Assembly (NCBI RefSeq): GCF_949987535.1
Contig: NC_080065.1
Span: 41,269,239-41,333,238, forward strand
Length of the DNA stretch: 64,000 nt
From: Balaenoptera acutorostrata
Taxonomy: Eukaryota > Chordata > Mammalia > Artiodactyla > Balaenopteridae
Reading direction: 5' to 3'
Shown: positions 24,983-36,779 of the stretch, in pieces
Position numbering within the stretch: position 1 is the stretch's first letter
How the letters are laid out: every line of letters starts with the position of its first letter
Made by a program: the position numbers and the translations under genes
Notes under the pieces: generated by a model
The model's input: only the letters and a program-made list of their open reading frames with translations
What the model was told of the DNA's origin: nothing
The model's database searches: none

Positions 24983-26589
24983 AGAGGAGTAAGATGTGGA
25001 GATCACCTTCCTCCCCACAAATACATCAAAAATACATCTACATGTGGAACAACTCCTACAGAACACCTACTGAACACTGGCAGAAGACCTCACACTTCCC
25101 AAAAGGCAAGAAACTCCCCCACGTACCTGGGTAGGGCAAAAGAAAAAAGAAAAAACAGAGACAAAAGAATAGGGATGGGACCTGCACCTCTGGGAGGGAG
25201 CTGTGAAGGATGAAAAGTTTCCACACACTAGGAAGACCCTTCACTGGTGGAGACGGGGGGTTGGCGGGGGGGGGAAGCTTCAGAGCCACGGAGGAGAGCA
25301 CAGCAACAGGGGTGCAGAGGGCAAAGTGGAGAGATTCCCACACAGAATATCAGTGCCGACCAGCACTCACCAGCCTGAGAGGCTTGTCTGCTCACCCGCC
25401 AGGGCAGGTGAGGACTGGGAGCTGAGGCTTGGGCTTCGGAGATCAGATCCCAGGGAGAGGACTGGGGTTGGCTGCGTGAACACAGCCTAAAGGGGACTAG
25501 TGCACCGCAAATAGCCAGGAGGGAGTCCAGGAAAAGTCTGGAACTGCCTAAAAGCCAAGAGACCGTTGTTTCAGGGTGCGCAAGGAGAGGGGATTAAGAG
25601 CGCCACCTAAACGAGCTCCAGAGAGATGGGCGCGAGCCACGGCTATCAGCTGGACACCAGAAACGGGCAAGAGACGCTAAGGCTGCTGCCGACACCAAGA
25701 AGCCTGTGTGCAAGCACAGGTCACTATCCACACCACCCCTCCCGGGAGCCTGTGCAGCCCGCCACTGACAGGGTCCCATGATGCAGGGACAACTCCCCCA
25801 GGAGGACACATGGCGTGCCTCAGGCTGGTGCAACGTCACACTGGTCTCTGCCCCTGCAGGCTCACCCCGCATTCCATACCCCTCCCTCCCTCTGGCCTAA
25901 GTGAGCCAGAGCCCCTTAATCAGCTGCTCCTTTAACCCCATCCTGTCTGAGAGAAGAACAGACATCCTCAGGTGACCTACATGCAGAGGCAGGGCCAAAT
26001 CCAAAGCTGAACCCCAGGAGCTGTGCGAACAAAGAAGAGAAAGGGAAATTTCTCCTAGCAGCCTCAGGAGCAACAGATTAAATCTCCACAATCAACTTAA
26101 TGTAGACTGCATCTGTGGAATACCTGAAGAGACAAAGAATCATCCCAAAATTGAGGTGGTGGACTTTGGGAGCAACTGCAGACTTAGGGTTTGCTTTCTG
26201 CATCTAATTTGTTTCTGGTTTTATATTTAATTTAGTATAGTATTTGGACCTTATTATCATTGGTAGATTTGTTCATTGATTTGGTGGCTCTCTTACCTTA
26301 TTTTTTATATAAATATTTTTTCTTGCTTTTTCTCTTTTTGTAAGTGTGTATGTGTATGCTTCTTTGTGTGATTTTGTCTGTATAGCTTTGCTTTTACCAT
26401 TTGTCCTAGGGTTCTGTCTGTCCGTATTCTGTTGTTGCTGTTGTTTTTAGTATAGTTTTTGGCGCTTGTTATCATTGGTTGATTTGGTTTTTGGTTTGGT
26501 TGCTCTCTTCTTTCTTTTTTTTTTTTTCCCTTACTTATTTATTTTTAATGATTTTTTTATTTTTTATTTTAATAACTATTTTATTTTAT

Positions 26590-26660
26590 TTCCTTCCTTC
26601 CTTCTTTCCTCCCTTCCTCCATCCCTCCCTCCCTCCCTTCCTTCCTTCCTTCCTTTCTCT
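26590..26660. repeat. Polypyrimidine (TTCC/TCCC)n tract in the L1 5' UTR
   Basis: About 70 bp of only C and T, apart from a single A, made of TTCC, TCCC and TTTC units. Open frames through it on both strands are low-complexity artefacts (Ser/Leu/Pro-rich, or Lys/Gly/Arg-rich on the other strand). Confidence 0.9.
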
Positions 26661-27184
26661 AAATTTTCTCCCTTTTCTTCTGAGCCAAGTGGCTGACAGT
26701 GTCTTGGTGCTCCGGCCAGGTGTCAGGCCTGAGTCTCTGAAGGTGGGAGAGCTGAGTTCAGGGCATTGGTCCACCAGAGACCTCCCGGCCCCATGTAATA
26801 TCAAACAGCGAAAGCTCTGCCAGAGATCTCCATCTCAACGCTAAGACCCAGCTCCACTCAACAACCAACAAGCTACATTGCTGGACACCCTATGTCAAAC
26901 AAGTAGCAAGACAGGAACACAACCCAACCCATTAGCAGAGAGGATGCCTAAAATCATAATAACTTCACAGACACCCCAAAAGACACCAACAGATGCAATC
27001 CTGCCCACCAGAAAGACAAGATCCAGCCTCATCCACCAGAACACAGGCACCAGTCCCTTCCACCAGGAAGCCTACACAACCCATTGAACCAACCTTAGCC
27101 ACTGGGGGCAGACACCAAAAACAATGGGAACTACGAACCTGTAGTCTGCGAAAAGGAGACCCCAAACACAGTAAGTTAAACAAA

Positions 27185-28065
27185 ATGAGAAGACAGAGAA
27201 ATATGCAGCACATGAAGGAGCAAGGTAAAAACCCACCAGAGCAAACAAATGAAGAGGAAATAGACAGTCTACCTGAAAAAGAATTCAGAGAAATTATGAT
27301 TCAAAAGCTCGGAAACAGAACGGAGAAAATACAAGAAATGTTTCACAAGGACCTGGAAGAACTAAAGAGCAAACAAACAATGATGAACAACACAATAAAT
27401 GAAATTAAAAATTCTCTAGAAGGAATCAATAGCAGAATAACTGAGGCAGAAGAACGGATAAGTGACCAGGAAGATAAAATAGTGGAAATAACTGCCACAG
27501 AGCACAATAAAGAAAAAAGAATAAAAAGAATTGAGGAGAGTCTCAGAGAACTCTGGGACAATATTAAATGCACCAACATTCAAATTATAGGGGTCCCTGA
27601 AGAAGAAGAGAAAAAGAAAGGGTCTCAAAAAAAAATTTGAAGAGATTATACTTGAAAACTAACGTGGGAAAGTAAATAGTCAGTCAAGTCCAGGAAGCGC
27701 AGAGAGTCCCATACAGGATAAATCCAACGAGAAACACGCCAAGACACATATTAATCAAACAATCAAAAATTAAATACAAAGAAAAAATATTAAAAGCAGC
27801 AAGGGAACAGCAACAAATAACAGACAAGGGAATCCCCATAAGGTTAACAGCTGAACTTTCAGCAGAAACTCTGCAAGCCAGAAGGAAGTGGCAGGACATA
27901 TTTAAACTGATGAAAGGGAAAAACCTACAACCAAGATTACTCTACCCAAAAAGGATCTCATTCTGATTCAATGGAGAAATCAAAAGCTTTACAGACAGAC
28001 AAAAGCTAAGAGAATTCAGCACCACCAAAGCACCTTTACACCAAATGCTAAAGGAACTTCTCTAG
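27185..28065 (+). pseudogene. L1 ORF1 (RNA-binding chaperone), frameshifted
   Basis: ORF1p coats L1 RNA as a trimer. The first 152 codons are open (27185-27640): basic start MRRQRNMQHMKE, then a long coiled coil with heptad character (about residues 45-125, including NSLEGINSRITEAEERISDQ), then the start of the RNA-recognition domain (NIQIIGVPEEEEKKKGS). A run of nine A's at about 27629-27637 shifts the frame. Downstream sequence keeps recognisable RRM/C-terminal-domain phrases with further stops, up to the terminal CTTCTCTAG. I chose the ATG at 27185 because similarity to ORF1p begins there; the in-frame ATG at 26993 lies in the 5' UTR. Inactive. Confidence 0.85.
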
Positions 28066-28120
28066 GTAGGAAACACAAGAGAAGGAAAAGACCTACAAAG
28101 ACAAACCCAAAACAATTAAG

Positions 28121-31100
28121 AAAATGGTCATAGGAACATACATATAGATAACTACCTTAAATGTAAATGGATTAAATGCTCCAAACAAAAGACACAGACT
28201 GGATGAATGGATACAAAAACAACACCCATATATATGCTGTCTACAAGAGACCCACTTCAGACCTAGGGACACATACAGACTGAAAGTGAAGGGATGGAAA
28301 AAGATATTCCATGCAAATGGAAATTAAAAGAAAGCTGGAGTAGCAATTCTCATATCAGACAAAATAGACTTTAAAATAAAGACTATTACAAGAGACAATA
28401 AGTACACTACATAATGATCAAAGGATAAATCCAAGAAGAAGATATAACAATTGTAAATATTTATGCACCCAACATAGGAGCACCTCAATACATAAGGTAA
28501 ATGCTAACAGCCATAAAAGGGGAAATTGAGAGTAAGACAATCATAGTAGGGGACTTTAACACCCCACTTTCACCAATGGATAGATCATCCAAAATGAAAA
28601 TAAATAAGGAAACACAAGCTTTAAATGATACATTAAACAGGATGGACTTCATTGATATTTATAGAACATTCCATTCAAAAACAACAGAATACACTTTCTT
28701 CTCAAGTCCTCATGGAACATTCTCCAGGACAAACCATATCTTGGGTCACAAATCAAGCCTTGGTAAATTTGAGAAAGTCGAAATCATATCAAGTATCTTT
28801 TCTGACCACAACGTTTTGAGACTAGATATCAATTACAGGAAAAATCTGTAAAAAATACAAACACACGGAGGCCAAACAATACACTACTAAACAACCAAGA
28901 GATCATTGAAGAAATCAAAGAGGAAATCAAAAAATACCTAGAAACAAACAACAATGAAAACACGATGACCCAAAACCTATGGGATGCAGCAAAAACAGTT
29001 CTAAGAGGGAGGTTTATAGCAATACTATCCTATCTCAAGAAAAAGAAACATCTCAAATAAACAACCTAACCATACACCTAAAGCAATTAGAGAAAGAAGA
29101 ATAAAAATTCCAAAGTTAGCAGAAGGAAAGAAATCATAAAGATCAGATCAGAAATAAATGAAAAAGAAATGAAGGAAATGATAGCAAAGATCAATAAAAC
29201 TAAAAGCTGGTTCTTTGAGAAGATAAACAAAATTGATAAACCATTAGCCAGACTCATCAAGAAAAAAAGAGAGAAGACTCAAATCAATAGATTTAGAAAT
29301 GAAAAAGGAGAAGTAACAACTGAGAGTGCAGAAATACAAAGGATCATGAGAGATTACTACAAGCAGCTATATGCCAATAAAATGGACAACCTGGAAGAAA
29401 TGGACAAATTCTTAGAAAAGTACAACCTTCCAAGACTGAACCAGGAAGAAATAGAAAATATGAACAGACCAATCACAAGTACTGAAATTGAAACTGTGAT
29501 TAATATTCTTCCAACAATCAAAAGCCCAAGACCAGATGGCTTCACAGGCGAATTCTATCAAACATTTAGAGAGGAGCTAACACATTTCCTTCTCAAATTC
29601 TTCCAAAATATAGCAGAGGGAGGAACATTCCCAAACTCATTCTACAAGGCAACCATCACTCTGATAACAAAACCAGACAAAGATACCACAAAAAAAGAAA
29701 ACTACAGGCCAATATCACTGATGAACATAGCTGCAAAAATCCTCAACAAAATACAAGCAAACAGAATCCAACGGCACATTAAAGGGATCATACACCATGA
29801 TCAAGTGGGGTTTTTATCAAGGAATGCAAGGATTCTTCAATATATGCAAATCAATCAGTGTGATACACCATATTAACAAACTGAAGGATAAAAACCATAA
29901 TCTCAATACATGAAGAAAAAGTTTTTGACAAAATTCAACACCCATTTATGATAAAAACTCTCCAGAAAGTAGGCAGAGGGAACCTGTCTCAACATAATAA
30001 AGGCCATATATGACAAACCCACAGCCAGCATCGTTCTCAAGGGTGAAAACCTGAAATCATTTCCACTAAGATCGGGAACAAGACAAGGTTGCCCACGCTC
30101 ACCTCTATTAGTTTTGGAAGTTTTAGCCACAGCAATCAGAGAAGAAAAAGAAATAAAAGGAATACAAATTGGAAAAGAAGAAGTAAAGCTGTCACTGTTT
30201 GCAGATGACATGATACACATACAGAATCCTAAAGATGCTATCAGAAAACTACTAGAGCTAATCAATGAATTTGGTAAAGTAGCAGGATACAAAATTAATG
30301 CACAGAAATCTCTTGCATTCCTATACACTAATGATGAAAAATCTGAAAGAGAAATTAAAGAAACACCCCCATTTACCACTGCAACAAAAAGAATAAAATA
30401 CCTAGGGGTAAACCTACCTAGAGAGAGAAAAGACCTGTAAGCAGAAAACTATAAGACACTGATGAAAGAAATTAAAGATGATACAAAGAGATGGAGAGAT
30501 GTACCATGTTCTTGGATTGGAAGAATCAACATTGTGAAAATGATTATAGTACCCAAAGCAATCTACACGTTCAATGCAATCCCTATCAAACTTCCAATGG
30601 CATTTTTCTCAGAACTAGAACAAAAAATTGCACAATTTGTATGGAAACACAAAAGACCCCAAATAGCCAAAGCAATCTTGAGAAAGAAAAACGGAGCTGG
30701 AGGAATCAGGCTCCTGGACTTCAGACTATACTACAAAGCTACAGTAATCAAGACAGTATGGTACTGGCACAAAAACAGAAATAGAGATCAATGGAACAGG
30801 ATAGAAAGCCCAGAGATAAACCCACGCACATACGGTCATCTTATCTTTGATAAAGGAGGCAAGAATACACAATGGAGATAAGACAGCCTCTGTAAGTGGT
30901 GCTGGGAAAACCGGACAGCTACATGTAAAAAAATGAATTTACAACACTTCCTAACACCATACACAAAAATAAACTCAAAATGGTTTAAAGACCAAAATGT
31001 AAGACAAGACACTAAAAACTCTTAGAGGAAAACAGAGGCAGAACACTCTATGACATAAATCACAACAAGATTCTTTTTGACCTACCTCCTAGAGAAATGG

Positions 31101-31913
31101 AAATAAAAACAAAAATAAACACATGGAACCTAATGAAACTTGAAAGCTTTTGCACGGCAAAGGAAACCATAAACAAGACGAAAAGACAACCCTCAGAATG
31201 GGAGAAAATATTTGCAAACGAAGCAACCGACAAAGGATTAATCTCCAAAATATACAAGCAGCTCATGCAGCTCAATATCAGAAAAACAAACAACCCAATC
31301 CAACAATGGGCAGAAGACCTAAATAGACATTTCTCCAAAGAAGTTAGACAGATTGCCAACAAACACATGAAAGAATGCTCAACATCATTTATCATTAAGA
31401 GAAATGCAAATCAAAACTACAATGAGGTATCACCTCACACCAGTCAGAATGGCCATCATCAAAAAATCTACAAACAGGAAATGCTGGAGAGGGTGTGGAG
31501 AAAAGGGAACCCTCATACACTGTTGGTGGGAATGTAAACTGATACAGCCACTATGGAGAACAGTATGGAGGTTCCTTAAAAAACTAAAAATAAAACTACC
31601 ATACGATCCAGCAATCCCACTACTGGGCAATAACCTGAGAAAACCATAATTCAAAAAGAGTCATGTACCACAATGTTCATTGCAGCTCTATTTACAATAG
31701 CCAGGACATGGAAGCAACCTAAGTGTCCACTGACAGATGAATGGATAAAGAAGATGTGGCACATATATACAATGGAATATTACTCAGCCATAAAAAGAAA
31801 CGAAATTGAGTTATTGTAGTGAGGTGGATGGACCTAGAGTCTTCATACAGAGTGAAGTAAGTCAGAAAGAGAAAAACAAATAACGTACGCTATCACATAT
31901 ATATGGAATCTAA
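28121..31913 (+). pseudogene. L1 ORF2 (endonuclease-reverse transcriptase), broken
   Basis: ORF2p nicks target DNA and reverse transcribes L1 RNA. Blocks in order: APE-type endonuclease (28501-28851, with VGDFNTPLSP and, near its end, the SDHN catalytic motif); RT (29169-29876, with [12 protein letters not shown] and [11 protein letters not shown]; then 30114-30440 with the catalytic F-A-D-D at 30198-30209); post-RT (30462-30881, with [17 protein letters not shown]); C-terminal region (31097-31537). It ends at a GGAATCTAA stop, as in other L1s. Blocks lie in at least three frames with stops between them, so no full protein is made, though the catalytic residues survive within blocks. Confidence 0.88.
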
Positions 31914-32281
31914 AAAAAAGGACATGAAGAACCTAGGGGCAAGACGGGAATAAAGACACAGACCTACTAGAGAATCGACTTGAGGAGATGGGGAGGGGGA
32001 AGGGTAAGCTGGGACAAAGTGAGAGAGTGGCATGGACATATACACACTACCAAATGTAAAATAGATAGCTAGTGGGAAGCAGTTGCATAGCACAGCGAGA
32101 TCAGCTTGGTGCTTTGTGACCAGCTAGAAGGGTGGGATAGGGAGGGTGGGAGGGAGGGAGATGCAAGAGGGAAGAGATATGGGGATGTATGTATATGTAT
32201 AACTGATTCATTTTGTTATAAAGCAGAAGCTAACACACCATTGTAAAGCAATTATACTCCAATAAAAATGTTTTAAAAAAA
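31914..32281 (+). other. L1 3' UTR and poly-A tail
   Basis: Begins directly after the ORF2 stop with an A-run, then GAAGAACCTAGGGGCAAGAC, a G-rich segment (GATGGGGAGGGGGAAGGG), and the AATAAAAA signal just before the tail. This is the same 3' UTR found in the fragments near 9.1, 9.7 (antisense), 32.3, 46.4 and 61.2 kb. Confidence 0.88.
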
Positions 32282-32466
32282 ATGGTTTTGAAGAACCTAG
32301 GGGCAGGACAGGAATAAAGATGCAGATTTAGAGAATGGACTTGAGGACATGGGGAGGGGAAGGGTAAGCTGGGACGAAGTGAGAGAGTGGCATGGACATA
32401 TATACACTACCAAATATAAAATAGATAGCTAGTGGGAAGCAGCCGCATAGCACAGGGAGATCAGCA
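32282..32466 (+). mobile_element. 3'-truncated L1 3' UTR fragment after the poly-A
   Basis: A second L1 3' UTR copy starts immediately after the tail of the preceding L1, at TGGTTTTGAAGAACCTAGGG, and stops at GGGAGATCAG, about 170 bp short of the true 3' end and with no poly-A. It differs from the adjacent copy at roughly one base in ten, so it is not a recent local duplication. Confidence 0.9.
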
Positions 32467-32549
32467 ACAGTGGGCAGACAGAAAGAACCACATACATACA
32501 TGTGCCAAAAGAAAATAAGGTTAGTTTCACCTTGGGTCTCAGGTATTCA

Positions 32550-32725
32550 GTATCTCAAATCTTTGAAGTAGGTACTGTTATTCCTTTTTAACACATGAGG
32601 TAAATGAGGATCAGAGAGGTAATATTATTCATGAAGATCTCATTGCTAGAATGCATTAAATGCCAGATTTGCACACAAGTAATCTGATTCCAGAATTTGA
32701 GTTGTTAACCATTAGACTGGAGTGT
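32550..32725 (+). mobile_element. MIR SINE fragment
   Basis: GAAGTAGGTACTGTTATTCC, ATGAGGTAAATGAGGATCAG, AGAGAGGTAATATTATTC and TTGTTAACCATTAGACTGG follow the MIR consensus order (core through the 3' part). No TSD; an ancient mammal-wide SINE. Confidence 0.85.
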
Positions 32726-34875
32726 CTATCAAGAATTATGTCACTTACATGTATCCATGATTCTAGTGGCTGGCCTATGACTCTATAGTCCCTCATATTA
32801 AACTACAAAGTTTTATTAAAACATGCATCATAAAAAATAATTTATTTCTTATAATCTGTAAGTTTTAAAAATTTGGAAGCCAGATTTGAATGCAGATTAT
32901 TTTTAAACCATTAGTATAAAATATGCAAATCATGTATAAGATGTATTTACACTGTTCTGTTAAAAACAAAACGAAACAACAGACATTAAATTTCCAGGCA
33001 TTACTTTTAAAAACTGATCAACTGAGGAATTTTCATAAAGCCAGAATAAGAATCTCAGAATACAAATTGGGGTTCATGCTATAGGTGAACATTAAGTGGC
33101 TCTAGCAATAAAATTTAGAAAAATGCAGGAAGCCAAGTAACAAAGCATGAACATTGGCATGTCCCATAAGGAGAGCAGGATGTAACAAGAAAGCAATTAT
33201 TTCAGAATCTATGATTTACCTACATCCAGAAATGCTATGCCCATCCTTTCCACCCACATCCCCACACCTACTCTGCCTTTATCACTCCCTCCACCTCTGT
33301 CTCTTCTGTTTGTCAAGTATCTTGTTGTCATTTTCCCTGGTTAACATTCTATTAATCCCTCCTGTCTTCTCTTTCTGCCTTTCTCCTTCCCTGTTTCTCT
33401 TTTCTCACTTATTTCTTGCAATGTACTCATTTGGCTATAACTCAGAAGAGTTGCTATGGTCCAAAATAATAACTAAAACATACCTTCATGGGAAGGTGTG
33501 TATGGACACATTTATGTGAATGAGTATTCGTGACTGACAAATTTGTAGTTAATAAAATGCACTGAAAAATTAGAATTTGGGCCAATTAGTAATTTCCTAT
33601 AAGGCCTTCTTATTAAGCTCCTGCATTTACAGGTAATATTTGTCATATCTTACAAAGGGGATACTCTAGAGTAGGTCATAGTCATTGAATAAGAGATAAG
33701 ATGAGAAACATTTCAACAATACATTTGCATCAATTCCCTACTAATTTAAATCCTCGAAAGGGTAATAGCAAGCTAATAAAATAGGAATTTTATTTTCTTT
33801 TACCCTAAAGAAACTGAAGTATGTGTGATATGATCTAACAATGAACTAAGACAGACAAATATCTTTAATTTGCAAAATTTCTGTTAAGGAAATGCAAAGG
33901 TGAGGAAATAATTCTAAGTATAGAAAAGGCTTCATGTCTAGATATCTGTAGAATTTTTTCTCCACTCCCTTTTTCTTTAGTTTTCTTTACAGAAAGTTTC
34001 ATTGATGGTCTCCAGATGCACAGTTTGGGAGTATGGTAACTGGGCAGAAAGGGATAAAAATTAGGGAATATTCCTTAGAAAGAACGTTAGCTAGATGGGT
34101 CAATGTCTCAAATCTAGTCAATCAAAGGTAGTCTCCCAAAAGCCAGGAAAGAGTTTAGCACCTTGCTCCAGGTCTGAAAAGTATCCACCTGGGGGAATTT
34201 CCAGAGAGCCAGTAAACTGGAAAGGAACACCAAAGGGCCAGTAGCAAATGTTATTTATTAGTTTTTCCTTGTGTGGATCAGAAACTTTCAATAGAAAAAC
34301 AAGTGAACAAACAAAACAATCATTCTTCTCCTTTGGCGGACTGAATTACATTCAAATTTCAGAGCCTGGATAACAATTTTTTTCTGGATCCTGTCCCTAA
34401 ACATCTTTCTACTCTGTCTCCAACTGCCCTCCTACATGACCCCGTGCTCCAGCTAAACAAATGTTCCCATATTTCTCAGGGACAACATGATGAACCTTTA
34501 TCCTTGCCTTGTGCATATTTGTACTCTTTTCCCCAGGCTTTCTTCTCTCCACATGTCACTTGTCTACCTCTCTTTCAATGTCTCTCTCCTTATGCCTCTT
34601 TCCTTTCAGACTCTGCAGATCTCTCAGGCTTCTTCCCTTCTCCAAATTGTCTTTAAGAGTGACCATATTTATATCACATTTGACACAATACAATATTTCT
34701 TTCCCTACTATCTAGCATAATTCCTGACAGATATTTAATATTTAACAAATATTAGGTCCATTCCCCTTCTCCTCAAACTAAGTTGAATTATCTATTCATT
34801 AAGTATAGATCAAGACCTCTTAGTTCTTCCTCAATTTTCTCAAAACAACTATCACTATCTTATTCTTTAGTTTAC
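32726..34875. other. Unique DNA, no feature seen
   Basis: AT-rich, with pyrimidine-rich patches near 33.25-33.41 and 34.5-34.65 kb that create overlapping plus-strand frames (121 codons at 33154-33519; three shifted frames at 34444-34720). Several frames staying open at once is a composition effect, not coding evidence. Confidence 0.45.
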
Positions 34876-35100
34876 TTTTTTTTATTAATTTTCACTGGAG
34901 TATAGTTGCTTTACAATGTCTTGTTAGTTTCTGCTGTACAGCAAAGTGAATCAGCTATATGTATACATATATCCCCTCTTTTTTGGATTTCCTTCCCATT
35001 TACGTCACCACAGAGAATTAAGTAGAGTTCCCTGTGCTTTACAGTGGGTTCTCATTAGTTATCTGTTTTATACATAGTAGTGTATATATGTCAGTCCCAA
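34876..35100 (-). mobile_element. 5'-truncated L1 3' end, older subfamily
   Basis: The plus strand shows the antisense L1 3' UTR: CACTGGAGTATAGTTGCTTT, TGTTAGTTTCTGCTGTACAG, GAATCAGCTATATGTATACA, GAGTTCCCTGTGCTTTACAG. The poly-A is the T-run at the left. It breaks off at TATATATGTCAGTCCCAA. Close to the 3' UTR type of the copy at 14.1 kb. Confidence 0.88.
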
Positions 35101-36779
35101 ACTGAGTTGGATAATTCTTTTAAAAATGATGCTCATAAGCAAGCCAAATAGCATATGCTGTATGATCGCAAGTGCTTATTATAGCTACATGTTTAGGGAA
35201 AGAAGACAGCTGTTAGTGCATATTGGGTGGCTTTTCTTTTTCTTGCTTAACATTTTACCCTTTTTTTTTAATAGTTACAAAGAAGAATATCTTTGCTGAC
35301 TTTCATCATGGGGAAATAATATGTGCAAAAGTAAACTTATGTTATTTTCAGCATTGTTACTGTGGTTACTAAGCATTGCTAAGTTCTAGGTATTGTTATT
35401 CATTAATGCCACTGGAGAACACACTGGATATAAGGTTTGCTTTATGGCGTAGATATGTCACCTATTTTTGAAATAATACTTTAGTACTTTTTTTATACTA
35501 TGTTCCTGAAGCCAAGGTAGACTATATTCTCTGCCCTGTAACTCCCATTTCAAATCAAAGATAATGGACTATTTGTGCCTTCCAGAATTTAATAACAGAA
35601 ATTTCAACATGGTGTGACTGACCTTAAACAAAACCATCAAGCCAAACATCAAGTAATGAAGCAAAGAGAAATAAGGTGGTAAAATGTCATACTAAAGTCA
35701 TCAGTAAAATACAGGCTAGCCATATAATCAATACAAGATGAAGGGCCAGTGCCATATTGTTGTTGGGGGGTTTTTTGTTTGTTCTTTAGCAGTCACATTT
35801 TATGCACATAAAAATTATAGTTTGAGAAGGAAATCATAATATTCAGGGGCCAGAGCAGGTAATGTAGAAATGGTCTTTCTGAATGGTACTCAAAGGGAGC
35901 AGAATGCTCAATAACCCTCGTTTTGAGACTTGATAAAGAGAAAAATAGGAAGGCTTCAGCTTCTGAGTTTTTAAAACTGAAAAGAAATAACTGCAATTAT
36001 TTAGCAAATATATTTTACTTTTTTGTATTTTTAAGTGAATAAAAATCTCAAAGTTATGCAAAATGTATAAAGTAGGTGAGACCTAGTCAGTGTTGCAAAA
36101 GTGAAAAGCAAGGAGAAATACTTTGATAGTCACTGACATATTATCCACTGGTTCATCTGGAAGCTAATATCATACTTTTAGGACAAGCATATCCTGGTTG
36201 GTAGCAAGGGATCTTAAAGTGTGTCAGGATCTTAAAGTGTGATGTTGATGTAGTCTAATCACCTGCATAATGCTGACCTCCAAGTTCTCACTTTTCATAT
36301 TCAAAGTAACAATAAGTAGTTCTACTCAGTTCCATAAGAGCAAGTTGCCATCTTTTCATAACTAGGTTGCTCCCTGTCTTAAATAAGATTTTGTCATTAC
36401 TTCAGATATTTTGCTCTCTCAATCTTATTTCTCTGGGCTATCTGAGGACAAGCCAAACACCATGATTCCTTCCAAGGCCTCAGATCTGTTCTTTCTTTTC
36501 CTAGCTGACCACCTCTGTTCTACTACTGCTGTGATTAATAACTTCTTTACGAGGACAAGCTGTTTTTTGTTCCATGGATAATATGGCACTGATACACATT
36601 CAGGTGTTATTTCATCATCATGTTTGTAATAATGACAGCTGGATTCATCATTCGTAGCAAAAGGTAAAAAGAATTTTGGGAAGTAAAGTAGTAAGAGAAT
36701 GGTCTTTGCTTGCATACAGATTTTGGTACTTTGCTTCTTAAAATCTAGTTTGTGGAAGAGAAATCAGAGAAAACATTAT
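35101..36779. other. Unique DNA, no feature seen
   Basis: No recognised repeat. The minus frame at 36425-36715 (96 codons) was examined and shows no domain, signal peptide or splice context that I can support. Confidence 0.4.

Larger units (their letters stand above)
24963..27184 (+). promoter_or_regulatory. L1 5' UTR / internal promoter region
   Basis: About 2.2 kb, GC- and CpG-richer than any other part of the window over 24.9-26.1 kb, then T-rich. It holds the YY1-like box at its start, a G-rich patch (25255-25274), an imperfect direct repeat of about 65 bp (26229-26295 and 26447-26512, both containing TTATCATTGGT and ending near GCTCTCTT), and a pyrimidine tract. L1 5' UTRs act as internal RNA polymerase II promoters. 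Whether this copy still does is unknown. Confidence 0.75.
24963..32281 (+). mobile_element. Full-length cetartiodactyl L1, about 7.3 kb
   Basis: A complete architecture: a GC-rich 5' UTR (24963-27184), ORF1, a 55-bp spacer, ORF2, a 3' UTR (31914-32272) and poly-A. The 5' end is shown by GGAGGGACCTTCAAGATGG, placing a CAAGATGGC box about 12 bp from the start, as in other mammalian L1s. The 3' end is GCAATTATACTCCAATAAAA plus A-tail. Both ORFs carry frameshifts, so it is not autonomous, but coding similarity is far better kept than in the element at 17-23 kb. No clean TSD is visible, because another L1 fragment abuts the 3' end. Confidence 0.93.

Noticed and set aside
25255..25274. G-quadruplex in the L1 5' UTR
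   Set aside because: Two long G-runs only; a four-run, three-tetrad arrangement is not clearly met.
26466..26844. Frames rich in Phe/Leu/Pro (plus) and Lys/Gly/Arg (minus)
   Set aside because: Generated by the T-rich and pyrimidine tract of the L1 5' UTR.
36425..36715. 96-codon minus-strand frame
   Set aside because: No domain, no splice signals I could defend, and no similarity I recognise. It is within expectation for 64 kb.
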